DNA from: Malurus cyaneus samueli
Taxonomy: Eukaryota > Chordata > Aves > Passeriformes > Maluridae
Length of the DNA: 64,000 nt
Assembly (NCBI GenBank): GCA_009741485.1
Contig: CM019215.1
Coordinates: 75,212,658 to 75,276,657, forward strand
Direction: 5' to 3'
Under the pieces are notes generated by a model, which saw only the letters and a list, made by a program, of their open reading frames with translations, ran no database searches and was not told where the DNA came from. Below are positions 1-12,900 of this stretch, piece by piece; position 1 is the stretch's first letter; each line of letters begins with the position of its first letter. Position numbers and translations under genes: made by a program.

Positions 1-2615
1 CCCAGGGTTCCCTACTACCCTTCTCCAAAAATGGATATGTGGTAGATATTAGGGGCAACACGATGTATATTGTGACGCATCCAGCAGCATTTTAAGGGCA
101 TCTCTTATGACACAGGGCAGTAATGCCTACTGAGCCATTTCCCATCTCTTTCTTTCCTTCTCTGTCTCCTTCCTGTGAGTATTTGTGCTGTGACATAAGG
201 TCAGGATAGAAAACTATTCCTTGTTTGTTTGAATAAACATGGAGTAAGATAACAGTGTAGGGAACCCCACTTTTTCTAACTCTACTCTTCCTCATATTCA
301 TTCTGCTGCTTATGTATTTTTGTGAATTTTTTCGTCTGTCAGATAGCAAAAATACCTGCTGCTGAAAATACCAATGGTATGCTACTGGTTACAGAAGCTG
401 GCATGCTTCAGCCATGTGAATCTGCTGAGCTGCCTAATCAAAGACCTGAGAACTTCACTAAGCTGGATCTTTAGACCACAGATGGAAACCCAGTTTGTTT
501 CACAGGAAAGGGTCATGCCCTTGATTTTATTTTCACATGATTTGACACTTAACAAAGCTTCAGTCGGAACCTGAATTTATGCCAAGTCCACAGAATTTTT
601 ATTTGGTGTCTTAAAATATTGAACTGCTGAGTCTTCTGTGCAGTTCTAGAGAAGCCCTTCCTAAGACCACATCCACTGACAAAGGGCAACAGATCAAATT
701 TTTTTGTACATCAAACGTGTAAGAGATAACTCCGGGATGGGACACTGTTCTAACCATTCTCCTCCCTATTTGTAGGAAGCAAACACACTATAACACCTCT
801 GCCAACTTTTTCACACACCTGCTTTTTAAGAATATTTAGAAACCACAGACGGATCCTAAATTTACTTTTCCCCCCTTCTGGAAAAATATGTTTGTATTTT
901 GAAAAGCCATAGATAAGTATGTCAGCTTTAGAGAACTGAAGCAAAGGCTGCAGGCATGGGAAGCAATTGAGCAAGACAAGTCAGGCACAATAAATAATGA
1001 AACCTCACAGTTAACTTGATGTGCAAGCTCATCTCCAGAGTATGCCCAATTTACTCAGATATTTCCAAGCCTGGGCTTATGCACATTGGCAACCCTGCAG
1101 TTGTGGTTTGAAGGGATCTGAGCACCTGGAGATTACGTGGTGTCAGGAGAGAAATCGTGCTGAATGTCTTTCCCGCCTCAATGAATTTATAAATTAAAAA
1201 TATGTGCCTTGGGTTTACTCTTTTCAGACTGTAAAAAAAATAAACTTCAAGTTTGTTAATTTCAATTTACTATTCTATATTCTTTTGGAGGTATATCTTC
1301 ATTTTACCCTCATGACTAATAAAAAAAAATACTTGGTATAACCATATTTTACCCTAGCGATAATAGTCATGACAGAATACCAGTTGCACCCAAGGTGCAA
1401 TAGTAGCAATACAAAAATGAAAAACATGAAAAATGAATAGCTTTAAGGAATGTTAGTCTTTCTGGTATGCAAAACGAACTTCACAAACAATTGCCTGTTG
1501 CAAAATGTATGAATTACTAACAGAAAAGCACTGCTGAAACTGATCCCCAATGGTAGAATCTCTTCTTAAAATAGTTTTGGTTATGCTATGCAGTTCTGTT
1601 ACTTTAAAATAATGATTCTCTATACTTAAAATAATCAAGCCAAATGTAGTTGTGAAGGAGGCAAGAGATAGAAGACTTTGCTTTTGAGACTTTCACTGAG
1701 CAAACTCTTAGAAAGAAAGGAATTCTTGAAAGTTAATGCTAAGATCAAAACCTTCCAATGTAAACACTAAAAGAGCACCTTGATTCTGCACTTTTATATT
1801 CTTCCTCATCCATAAGATAGACACAAAGTCTTTAGTGATTCCTAGCATCTCTCTGCAGTAAGGGATCTTCACTCTTCTCTCCTCTGTGACACACCAAAAG
1901 AGTTTTTCACTCTCCCTACTTTAATAGCAGGGCCAGGGAGGGAGTTTGATTGATGGTTGCTGCTGCTTGTTTTCTTGTGGCATACAAATCTTTCTTTTCA
2001 TTTATTCTTGGGACAAATGTAATAACAAGACCAAGTGTGTAAAAACATTGCACAAAATCACTTTATGAAAATGTAGGTGCAAGAGAGATTAAACATAATT
2101 AGTTTTTTTTTTTTTTTTAATGCAACCCTTAAATTCTAATTAAGTATGAAGTACAGGAAAGTGCTGATATGACTGATTCTGTTCACTGAGCACTTCAGCC
2201 TTGTAGCTTGGAAGAAAAGAACTAAGACCTTACAGAAAAGTTGATTTTCCACAACAAAGACAACAAGCAATTGATGACTTGTTATCCAGTAACTGTCATA
2301 TGCTGCTGGAGTTCAGCAGTCCCTCCAGTGGCAGTGACTACTAGATCACAGATTCATTATTCAAAAATGAGATGTAAAAACAGAAAAGCCCTGACTTCTC
2401 TTCAATAAATATCATTGGAACTAACAGAAATTCTAGAGAAATCTTCCACACTTTTAATTCTAAATGCTAATCTTTGAAAAAATTTTTCAAATTAATGGGG
2501 AATAAGGAAGTGCTCAGTAGTCAGTTTCAAGGTATATTTTTCAGCTTGTCTGATTTACATTGGACATGTGTTATCAAGTTGTGATAATCCTAACATATAG
2601 GTGCTTGATTATTTG

Positions 2616-3221
2616 TGTCCTAGGTTAGCTAAGTATTTCCTATCATCTGCTTATGTTAGAGGAAAGTTAAAACAACCCTTCTATAACTATACATTAGTCG
2701 AGACTCTCGGTTTGTTTGTGAGTCCTCCCTTCAAGGACAATGGGAGGAAAGGGACAAGACACACACTTTTTTTTTTTTTCCCTTTTGGGGGAGGCTTGGG
2801 ATCAAGGGTGGAAAAGAAGCTGCCTCTCTCTCTGGGACTGCTCCTTTTTCTCCCTTTCTTTGACTTGTTTTTTTTCTTCCTCAGATTTTTTTCTCCATCT
2901 GAGAATTGGAGGATTCTCCGTGGCATGAAGGTGAGAGGATCCTTCAGTGAACCACCGGAGAGAGACTCTTCCAACCCCTCTGGGGCTCCTGAGGGGAGCT
3001 ACTCCCAGGAGGGAAGAGAAAGCTTGGGATCAACAGCTGATTCCACAGTTTGTTCTTTTGTTTTTAATATTAATTAATAAAATAGTTTTTTTCCTTTTCT
3101 TTTCACTTTTCCTCTCTGTGGAGAGAGTTTGTCTCTAGGACCGGTGGGGGAAAAGAGGGGGGGAGGTTTGCTGGAACTTGGGAAGTGTTTTGCTCCCATT
3201 AAATTCATTCAAACCACTACA
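2616..3221 (+). mobile_element. ERV solo LTR (family A), left arm
   Basis: The 606-bp element starts TGTCCTAGG, ends CCACTACA, and is flanked by a perfect 5-bp target-site duplication ATTTG (2611-2615 and 3222-3226). The terminal TG..CA and the 5-bp duplication fit an endogenous retrovirus LTR. The orientation is taken from an AATAAA at 3076-3081, about 145 bp before the end, and from the AAACCACTACA-type 3' end common in avian ERV LTRs. No internal retroviral sequence adjoins it, so it is a solo LTR. Open frames inside it (2601-3077 region) are a by-product of the purine/pyrimidine-rich sequence and are not genes. Exact subfamily not assigned. Confidence 0.88.
3076..3081 (+). promoter_or_regulatory. 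Polyadenylation signal of the family A LTR
   Basis: An AATAAA hexamer lies about 145 bp upstream of the LTR 3' end, where the R region of an LTR is expected. It supports plus-strand orientation of this copy. Whether it is used cannot be judged from sequence. Confidence 0.5.
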
Positions 3222-4325
3222 ATTTGTTAAAATTAGATATGATGGTTCCATATTCTGCCTATTGGTTGTACCAAATCTTAAGTGAGGGTACTATTATTTA
3301 ACACAGAATAAGCAAAAGTTAATAAGTTCAATATTTATTAATGAACACATACCCAGTAGACAAAACCACCAAAGAGCTGCTAGTGCTGCAAATCTATAAA
3401 AGATAGACCACAGAATAAAAGTATCTTACAGATCTTATCTAAAATATTCAATATTCATCGAACAACTGGGTTTTCCCTAAGACTGGGTAACTAAAAAACC
3501 CCAAACCATGGTCTGAATACAGCACTAATCCATTGTATTTTTTTTTCCTCTTTTTGGAAAGAGATTTCCCAATACATAGACCTGAATTTATACCATCTTA
3601 AATAGATTAAAATGAGAACGCAAAAATCAAAAGAAAATATAGAAGTAAAATCATTATGCAAAATCCATATTCATTCTATGTGTTTATATTGTGCAAAGTG
3701 GGCAGTAATTCCCAATTTAGGAAATAATCTACTCTTCAATGTGCAGTGTACATAGTCAAAAATTTAGAAGGATCAAGTGATTCACATCAAGAGTTAAATC
3801 ATATGTCTCTCATGATGGAAAAAGCCAAGAGACTACATTCACTGCTAGCCCATAAAGGAAATGGTAAAGGTGGGAGACCACCAAAGCACCTGAAATGTGA
3901 TTCATTAAGTGAGTTGCAATGAAGTCTACTAAATAATATTTTGTTAAAAAAGTCTTCACTTGAAAAAAGAAATCGTGTTGTGAGAAGTTAGATTCTTTTT
4001 CTATATTATAGTATAGTCCATAATTCCACACTAAATCCAAGCACTTCATCCAGCTGATGTTTCAAGTCTGAATTCGTAATTTGGTGAAGGTATTTTATCT
4101 ATGCTCAACAATCTAATGTATGTTAAACTAGGGTGCTATAATATTCTTTCTGTACTTCCATTATATTGATTATGTTACAGTTGATCTTGGCAAAATCAAC
4201 AAACCTGAAAACTGGCAGTGAAAAGTGAGAATTTTATAATATTTTATGATCTCAAGCCATGAAAATCTAATCATTTTTCCATATGAAGATCTCTCAATAG
4301 CACTCTCATCGACAGTGAGCTAAAC

Positions 4326-4350
4326 TGTATGCAACTATTAGTTGCATACA
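4326..4350. repeat. Perfect short hairpin, left arm
   Basis: An 11-bp stem (TGTATGCAACT / AGTTGCATACA) with a 3-base ATT loop. The right arm keeps the same stem at 23084-23108. No terminator or RNA gene context is visible. Confidence 0.85.
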
Positions 4351-5278
4351 TTTCCAGTAGGTAGTTTTTGTCAATGGACAATGTTTACCTTATGTCCACA
4401 TTATTAAACTGAACCACTGTTACTGTATAGCATACAAACATTTCTCCAAAGATTTTTATTTATAAAGTTCCAATTTTGTATGTTTTATGAGTCAAGCTCG
4501 ATAATTATTTTTTAAAAACAGCCAAAATTGCCTGTAAGACAGGTGAAAACAAAGAAAAAATGCATAATTCAGACTACTAGTACTTGGCCTTTTCTGAAGA
4601 TTCAGAAATGTCACTGATTTTGAAGATTTAGCTCTTGCATATGTATGATTCTTTTGCTTCCACAAAGTGCTGATGTCAAACATATCACAAAGTGCTCATA
4701 CTTTTTCAATAGTTCAGAGAATTCTATATAATCCTAGGGGGTTTTCTCATTATTTTCAACATAGATAAAACTATTTTACCACCGATAAAAACTACAAAAC
4801 TTTAATCCTTTTGATTATTAATGTTTCAGGTTTGAGATGGAAAGAACAAAGTCATCATTTTATCCACTAACATAAATGAGAGACGATGTAGTCTGAAGAT
4901 GCTTGTAAAAATGATTTGTCCATTTTTCAATTATTTTATGAAATAAAATGTTCATAACTTCATACATTTAATAAACCTGAGTCAAAGGGTAATTTATACT
5001 ATAAGACTGTCTTCTTTCTCAATCTGATGTTATGGAGAGGTTAAAAATCCTCTACTCAATAAGATCAGATGAAAAATCCAGACTAAAGTCTTTGTACCAG
5101 GACTATCTTGCTATGTCTCATTATTCTCTTTATATATGACAGTTACACACAGACCCATTTTTTCATAGAAATGTGCTGTGCATATAAATTTCATCTAAAA
5201 GTACTTCTTATTGCATGTACCATATGTCTAAGCAAATCCTGAAATACTGAACTTACTGCCAAGTATATTGTACAGGTG

Positions 5279-5862
5279 TGCTGATTCTGGCTGGGGAAAA
5301 GATAATTTTTTTCACAGTGTCTGATATGGGACTGTGCTTTTGATTCAAACACAGTGATCATGATGGAGATAGACATGTTTTTGTTATAGCTGAGCAGGGC
5401 TACACTGAGCTGAGGCCTTTTCCACTTTTCGTGATACCACACTGGCAAGGAATTTGGGAGTGTTTGGGAGGCTGGGAGGAGACGCAGCCCAAACAGGTGA
5501 CCCAAACTCACCAAAACTACATCCAGACTGTATGACATCATGCTAGTATATTTGGAGGGAGGGAGGGGACAAAGAGGGGGGAAATTTGATGTCATGGTGT
5601 TTTCTTCCCGAGTCACCATTACATGTGATGGGGCTCTGCTGTCCTGGAAATGGCTGAACACCTGCCTGATCATGGGAAGCAGGGAATTAATTCCTTGTTT
5701 GCTTTGCTAGTGTGTGCAGCATTTGCTTTCCTTATTAAACTGTTTTATCTCAACCCATGAGTTTTCCTTTTCACCCTTCCAATTCTCTCCCTGATCCCAC
5801 AAGTGTGGACGTGAGCAAGCAGCTGGCTGGGGTTTGGCAGCTGGCTGGGTTAAATCATGACA
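5279..5862 (+). mobile_element. ERV solo LTR (family B), left arm
   Basis: This is an avian ERV LTR, recognised from its 3' part: ATTAAACTG at 5734, then TCTCAACCCATGAGTTTTC, then AATTCTCTCCCTGATCCCAC, ending in a GGCTGGGTTAAATCATGACA-type terminus. The 5' part has the ATAGCTGAGCAG..GAGCTGAGGCC block typical of the same LTR group, and a TATA-like AGTATATTTGG lies near 5546. The flanks ACAGGT (just before) and AAAGGT (just after) may be a decayed 6-bp target duplication, but this is not certain. The 160-residue minus-strand open frame at 5191-5673 is mostly LTR sequence and is not a gene. Confidence 0.85.
5734..5739 (+). promoter_or_regulatory. ATTAAA polyadenylation signal of the family B LTR
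   Basis: An ATTAAA hexamer is followed by TGTTTTATCTCAACCC, the usual R/U5 start of this avian LTR group. It fixes the transcriptional orientation of the LTR as plus in this arm. Confidence 0.5.
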
Positions 5863-6619
5863 AAAGGTCGGCTCCAGGTCAGATGAAACATGTACCAAGT
5901 CCTGCTGGGCTGTTGCAGGTTCATATGACCAGAAAAAAATAAAGTCAAGAAAAGCATAAAAAGTATGTAGGCTTTTTGCTACTGATATTTCTGGGCAAGA
6001 AAAATAGGAGAAGTCCATGAAAGTTTTAACCTGCCTTTTATCTGAACCTTGGTCTATTTTGTCTGCTTCCCTAGGTGTGCCCAAACACCAATGCTTACAA
6101 AATAAGAAAAAACAAAAACAAAAGGGCTAGAGCCAGAAGTTTTGCTGGAGGGGAATCAAAACATACCTAGCCATTTGTGATCATGAAAAAATAATAATCC
6201 TTTGGTAACTATTAAAACCTCTAAGTCCAACATTTGGTTGCCATGGAAAAACAAATTGCACATTTAATGTGACACAAAAGTTAACTGCAAAAAAAGCCCT
6301 TGGAAATCTTGTTAGTTCTTTCTATTTCAGATCATTTTACATCAAGGACTCGTGATTCCTTTCCAGTTTAATAAGGATTACTTTCATATTAATTCAGGCC
6401 ATTATGACTGTAGCACTCTTTCTAAGAGGCTTACAGAAAGCTATTTCAACTGCATAGTACGTGTTTCAAAGAGTGATGTTACAAAGACTATAAAGAGAAA
6501 GTGAAAAAAAAAAAAAAGTTGGTATGTTTTAATCTCTAAATCCAGTAAAAATCGACCAACTAAACAAGCAAAAATCTAATGAAAAGGCCAAATAATCAAA
6601 ATATCCTCATTTGTTTAAT

Positions 6620-6667
6620 TAATAAAATAAAATAAAAATAAAATAAAAAAATAATAATAATAATAAT
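6620..6667 (+). repeat. AT-rich simple repeat (TAAAA/TAA), left arm
   Basis: TAAAA-type units give way to TAA units. The right-arm counterpart (20744-20793) differs in unit order and is followed by a short segment (CATAAGCTTTCTTTCACTAG on the complement) that the left arm lacks, so this is one of the least conserved spots in the palindrome. Confidence 0.85.
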
Positions 6668-6890
6668 TTGTTTTTTATTTAAGATTAATTTAAATCAAAG
6701 AGTCAGAGGAAAAACTGATGTGAGGACTCTTCAATGAGAACAAATAGTAAAGTTTTTAATGTTATTATCTGCCAAACTCTAGTTTAAACCAATTTCCAAA
6801 GAGGTTTATTTGATAAATCATGGTATCTCTTCAAGCAAAGTATATCAATTATCACAATATTAGATATTTGATGGTCTTATGGATTAAATT

Positions 6891-7095
6891 TCATAAAATC
6901 ATAGAGCATCAAGGTTGGAAAAAGACCCTGAGATTGTTGGGTCCAACCATTAACCACCGTATTCACTACTAAACCATGTCCCCGAGTACCATATTCACAA
7001 TTTTTTTTAACATTTCCAGGGATAGTGATTTTACCAATTCCAGGGAAGTTTGTTCCAGTGCCTAATACCCTCTCTGTGAACATTTGTCACCTAAT
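6891..7095 (-). mobile_element. CR1 LINE 3' end, left arm
   Basis: Read on the minus strand, the sequence has the CR1 3' untranslated core: a CCCTGGAAATGTT-like block, a GTTTAGTAGTGAATACGGTGG block, GGTTGGACCCAACAATCTCA, TTTTTCCAACCTTGATG, and a terminal GATTTTATGA tail in place of the usual ATTCTATGA repeats. It is a typical 5'-truncated avian CR1 insertion. A 37-base A run follows at 7167-7203. Confidence 0.85.
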
Positions 7096-7163
7096 ATTAT
7101 TTTCTCTTGCTCTGGAATCATTCTGTGCACCCCCAACTGGATTTCTCATTTATTATTTCTTCA

Positions 7164-7166
<3 letters not shown>

Positions 7167-7203
<37 letters not shown>
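7167..7203 (+). repeat. Poly(A) run, 37 bases
   Basis: An uninterrupted A run lies just upstream (in CR1 sense) of the truncated CR1. The right arm has the complementary T run at 20199-20236. It generates a lysine-rich open frame that should not be annotated. Confidence 0.95.
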
Positions 7204-7210
<7 letters not shown>

Positions 7211-10200
7211 TTTCAACAATAAACAAAATATTATGGTTTTGTTATCTAATCTTTATATAGTGTTAAAGTTTCCGTTAAAACAGTACTGATGCAAGCTTTA
7301 TGCATTAACATTCTTCTCAAGTCTTAAAAATGCAAACTATAATTAGAGTGCAATTTATGGTTGTTCTAGAAGATGCAAATATTTACTTAGTTCACTATTA
7401 CTACTGAATCTGAAATCAAAAGGGGTAATGGCACACAACATAATCAAAAAAGAAAAAACATACAAATAATAGGACTTAAATAAATAATTTGGTTTTTCCC
7501 CTGTGTATCTACCAAACAAATGCTTAATAAAACTAGTTATTTCCTTAGTACAGAAAGATCCTTCAGGGAAACATGAAGAAGAAATTTTTATTAAATCTAA
7601 GCTGCAACATGATACAGATGCCAATATTGATCTTATGCAACCAGTTTAATATTCTATGAGAAAATAATGTACACAAGTTGCCTAATTTATTTTTACAGAT
7701 AAACATTGACACTCAGATTGGAAAACAGTTACTGACATACATAATAAATGCTAGATAAACATTTAAAATAAATTGCAAAAGGACAATTTAGTAGCCTTAC
7801 TTGCAATGAAGAAGCTTAGTGAGACAGATTTCGATTTAATTTACCATGGCATGAAACAGAATAAATCTACTGAAGTCAGCATGGAATACCACTGTAAAAC
7901 AATATCAAGTCAAGTGAGGACACTAAAATTACTGCTGTGGAAGAAAACCACTCAACAAAGGGATTAAATAGAATCATCTTGACTTTTTTTTTTTTTAAAT
8001 GCATATTAAATTTTTTGAATCATTTACATAAATCCTGAGACCATTTTGAACTCCTTTCATATGCTTGGTGTATTTTTTTTAAATTTAGTCTTCTCCATTT
8101 TGTACTATTTTAGCTCTGACTATAATTTTCTTGGAAAAAAATCTAAGATTTTCAGTTCCTTAAGTATTCTATTATTTTATTATTAAATATAACTATAGTT
8201 CAAATATTTATCTCTTTTTTCTTTCTTAGGGTGTAAATATTCCTCTGTCTTTCACTGCATTAATATGTAACTTTGGTTTATACCATAAACACTATGCAAT
8301 CTGTCAGACATAATATGTTTAAATCCTCTTCATTATTTTGGTGTGCAGGTCACTTCCCAAGACAACTTGGAGAAATCCAAAGAGCTGCCTAAAACTGAAC
8401 TGTTAAGAATTTGGACTGGGAAAAGTACAAATTTAAAAGTTACATTAATACAGTTAATCTAGTACATTTGAATTATAACTTACACTGAGAAAATTAAACT
8501 GTACTTCTTTAAAATTTCTTTCTCACTTAGATATTTGCCTGTGCTTCAAAGAAAACATTTCATTGTTAAAAGCTGAGTCACTGATACTAGATATTTCAGA
8601 AATTGCAATTTATTTTCACATTTTGAGCAAATTTTAATAATGCTTGTAGAAAATAGAAAGTAATACAAGTCAGGGTGAAGATAAATCTAATAAATTCAAC
8701 AAATACCATTAATATTACCTGGAAAGCTGTAGAAGTCACTGTTACTGTTCTAGCATGAAATTTGTTCTTTTCTGGCATATGACTAATTACATAATAAAAT
8801 TTTAAAATCAATAAAAAATCAGTGAAGGGGAAATTATGCAAAAGGGAAAAAGGTCAAAATGGACATTTTGATGTATTCTTTTATATCTACAACAGTGAAC
8901 TTGCCTTGTAGATAAATATGCTGAGACATGGTGTCATTGTTCAACAATGTCTAGTTTAGTCTATTTCCTAATAAGCAAGACAAAATATTGTGAGCTGAAA
9001 GCAATTTTATTTCTGAATTTCATTGAATGGGCTCCTTGGCAACAAGAGCATGAGCTATTAAATGAATTAATTAAGAGGTGGCTCCTTTTGTTATATAACA
9101 TAATATTTAATATGACAGAAGTCAAGTTATGGGTTTCATTAGGAATAGAATGGAGCCAAGTACTTTTATATTCACTGTGTCTACAGTAACTGGGAAATGC
9201 CAGGACTCTGAGGTAACAGAGACATTTGTCTTGCACTTACTTACAGCTGCTTCCTGTGAAATTAGGGGTTGGTAGGATTTGAATATAGATGGCAAAATTG
9301 TTACACACAATTAATTTTACTTCACATGTAGAATACTTGTCCTAGGACAACATGCAAATTAAATCAAATTTTATAAAATATTTTATAAATCAAGTAATTT
9401 TTTGATTTTTCAAAACTCCAATAGATCTGTTTATACAGATGAGAGGTTAATAAAAATTATTATTTCTGTGAAAAGAATATTATAGCCTATCAAAATTTCC
9501 CTTTTGATTTATTTCTTTAGAACCCTAGTTCCATAATGAGGAAATGTGTATGAAATCTTTAAATTTATTATTTTAATAGTGCCAACAAAATGTCTCAGTT
9601 TCATTGGAACAGTTTTCAGCATTTACATTAAAAAATAATTTTATCAGGATATGTTAAATATCCCTACATGTGAACTAGCAATCATAAAGAAGGGAAAAAA
9701 ATACAAGGTTTCTGGCCCTATGGAATGTGAGTTTCAAGAGATATGCCTCTGCAGGTCAAGGGCAGGAGAAAGAACTTTTTATAATGTGACAATAGAATTC
9801 CCCTTGAAGCTGTAGAATTTTCCTAGAGTGAAAAAAAAAAAAAAAAAAAAAAAAAAAGCTGTGCTGTCTTAGGTTTTTAGGTTTGTATAAGTATAGGAGA
9901 TCTTCACTCACTGAATTGGTGTTGAGCATTACCCACATGGAAAATAGGTCACGAGATCAAGAAATCTTAGAATTTCATGACACTAAAGGTGTTCCAATCT
10001 TTCCAGTTAGGAGAGGTCAAAAAGGTAATACACAGAGTGTCAGACATCAGCAGCAGTGTCACGACCTTCTGAAAGTTTTTATGTTAAACTGCTTGGATGT
10101 TGTCTCAAAGGGACTGCTAATCTCGCGGGCTATAGGTGTATCAGTGCTGCAGACTACATTTGCTGCTGGTGCACCCTGCTCTGTTAATATTTGCTAGTTA

Positions 10201-10941
10201 CCAGGTATTCATGGATGGATGAACATAAAACCAACTAAAATCCCCGTTTGAAATGGGCTTTTTAAGTACAACAGTCATAATAAGATGTTTTATAGTTAAT
10301 ATATCAAAATCTTGTTACTGTAGGAATTCCACTGCTCAATGACAATTAGCCAGTAAGTATTTAGCAGAAGGCTGTTTGTTACTACTTGAAAACACCAGGC
10401 ATAGAAGGCTTTAAATAGACAGAGAAGGTGTGAGTGCTTCAATGAATTAAATGAGAAACTGTGAAATTCATCTGATCAAGGAAGGAACTTCTCTACATTA
10501 CCTCATATTGAAGTGGCAGTCTTGTTTCCTGTCCAGCAATGTCTTTGAAAATAAAGGTGAGTATGTTCAAGCAGCACAGGCCTTTTCGACAGTGGCTGCA
10601 GGCAATGGCACTACCATATGAAATGCACACCATAAGTATATGACAGCAATATTTATTATTTGCACAGGGTAGCAAGATGAAAAATTCTCATTCTTGATAT
10701 ACTTCCTTATCCATGTGAGAGCTATAGATCATATGTCTCTTAGAGAAAGTAAGGTCTCCATGAACAGCTTCCCAAGAATATATAGTATTCATTATTAAAA
10801 CCTAATGATCATGTCTTAGCACTCCTAAAATATACTGTAGAAGAAAAGACACAGAAAAGTATTTCTGACATCTTTTTTTCAGATTTGGAAAACAGTCTAA
10901 AGCAGTGGTGCATAAAATAGGTCTAGGGCAAGAAGCTGGAG

Positions 10942-11196
10942 AAGATAGATGGAAAAAGGAATACCTTCCACAGACTGGAAGCAGAAGCTTCTTGTCAGTG
11001 GAAATGACCTGAAGGAAGAACAAGGTTATTGGTATAATACCAAAATTGTGCTAAAGACAGCATCTGTTCGGCTTAGATTGTATAACTTGAAAAAGAGGAC
11101 TCTCCGGAGCACTAAGGAAGTCTTCAGTGATGGAAAATGGATGATATCACACTGAGTCATAGCATACAACTCTGCTTAAACAGAACAAGAACTAGG
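10942..11196 (+). other. Block identical between arms, with a 68-codon open frame (left)
   Basis: All of about 255 bp here match 16163-16417 (reverse complement) without a single difference. The block holds a 68-residue open frame (10949-11155) that I do not recognise: lysine- and arginine-rich, no signal peptide, no membrane segment, no known motif. Adjacent sequence on both sides shows differences within a few bases of the block. The frame could be chance. Recent gene conversion or uneven divergence would give the same pattern. Confidence 0.6.
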
Positions 11197-11839
11197 AATA
11201 CAAATGAACATATTTTGGTAGAAATAATATGATATATTTTCTAAGGCATTGCATATTCAAATCGTTTGAACTTCTCATATAGTTCTGCCTTAGAAAACCA
11301 GAAAAGAAAGAAAAACTTCTGTTTGTTAACTAATTTATCTTTTGATTTCAGTAATGTCTAATGCGGCTGCACCAGCTTCATTTTCACCACACTGCATTGA
11401 CAGATGTAACCTGAAAAGTAATTTATCTTCAAGTTAATCAATAGGAAAGAAAGAAAGGAGTGAAGAGAAATATATTCCCATTAAAAAAAAAATCTGTAGG
11501 GTGCAGGTCAGGCACATACACAGCTGGACATCTCAGAAACTGACACCAATTTTATCTTGCTGAGAACTTTGCATTTTTTTTCAGTTTACAAATAAACATG
11601 AGCAAAAGAAGCACACCTACTCTCCTTGAAATGCCTAGATGAAAACACTGATTCCACAGAACCCACTAAATCACAGATGCAACTACTACACTTCAGAAAA
11701 GAGACTGGGCAAACAAAACACAGCAGCTGGATTTCCTTTTATTTATTTGTTATGACTTTTGAGACACCTCCCATCAGTCTGGTACCATAGTTTAATAATC
11801 ACCAGAAAAATGAGTCTCTAAAATCAGTTGCCACACTTA

Positions 11840-12430
11840 CTGGAGATTGCACTGTCTTTGCTAATGTGAATGAATATTCTCTGACCCATAAAGTTAATTT
11901 TATCATAGACCCATTTCTGGTTCAGTGACTGTATTAAAAAAATTCAGGCTGTTTGCAAAGACACTGAATGGGAAATGTACAAGCATAGACCCCTGTAGTA
12001 TTTCACTTGCCAAAGATGTTGAGTATCATCCATTGGGCTCAATTATCCACCCAGTTTTTTAACCACTTTGTTGTCTGGTCCTCCCGACTTCAATAGCTCT
12101 GCTACAGACGGCATAAATCTCAGAAGGCAATAAACCACACATGATTTCTCTTAGCAAATCCAAGCTGACTGTCCCCAGTCACTTTTCCCTTCTCCATGTG
12201 CCCTGAATGACCTCCAAGAGAGGCTTGTCCAAGATGTTCCCAAGAGCTGAAGTGAAGCTGATGACTCACATCCCGAGATCATCCTTTTGGCCTTTATTTT
12301 GAAGATATGGCAACATTTTCTTCCTCCACACACTGAGATGCCCTGTATCTCCACAACTTGTCAAAGATTACAAACAACAATCTTGCCAGCACGTTATTTA
12401 GCTCTCTCTCTGCAGCTGTGGAGGGAGTTA
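11840..12430 (-). mobile_element. Decayed CR1 reverse-transcriptase fragment, left arm
   Basis: On the minus strand, translation shows pieces of the CR1 ORF2 reverse transcriptase in order. First comes LDKALLEVITGHMEKGKV followed by DSQLGFAKRKSCV (read in the better preserved right copy), matching the CR1 segment that ends in the conserved GF-x-GKSC block. Then comes a LQGSM-L-FPFSVFANSLN block, matching the RT motif around PQGSVLGPxLF. Several frame breaks and stops separate them, so it cannot encode a working enzyme. Open frames at 12151-12354 are parts of this relic. Confidence 0.75.
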
Positions 12431-12900
12431 CCCACCCTGAGTTTTGTCTATAGAAACTGAGCATGTACTAGAAATAAAACAAAAATTGAAAAGCAGCGGA
12501 TGAAATATTATAGAAGAGCAACAGAACATTAGTACTACACAGGATTATATTATCAAACCCATTCGACTTGCATGACATATAATTGATAATCTTCATATTT
12601 GTCATAAGAATCCCAGTAAAACTCAGTGGGAAATGATAGCAATGTGAGTCACAACTCTCCTTTCATGATAACAAATCAGGCAAGTAGGTATGTTTGACAT
12701 TTGCGGGCTTCTAATTGCAGAACAAACTGCCAGAGGCAAAAAAATATATTAAACTAAAAATTAAATATTCCTTCAGTCACCAGGGTATTAAATCACTCAC
12801 TGTATAGGAAATTGTGTGTTCTTGAAAAAACAAATATTCTTAGACAATAGTAATACATGACTTGTCCAAATGCTACCAATAGGTACAAAGAAAGAAACGC

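Noticed and set aside
2601..3077. 158-codon plus-strand open frame rich in Phe, Leu and Ser
   Set aside because: It covers the family A LTR and its T-rich tracts; the right-arm counterpart is in different frames, so there is no coding constraint.
5191..5673. 160-codon minus-strand open frame
   Set aside because: Nearly all of it is ERV LTR sequence; there is no domain, and the right-arm copy is shortened by indels.
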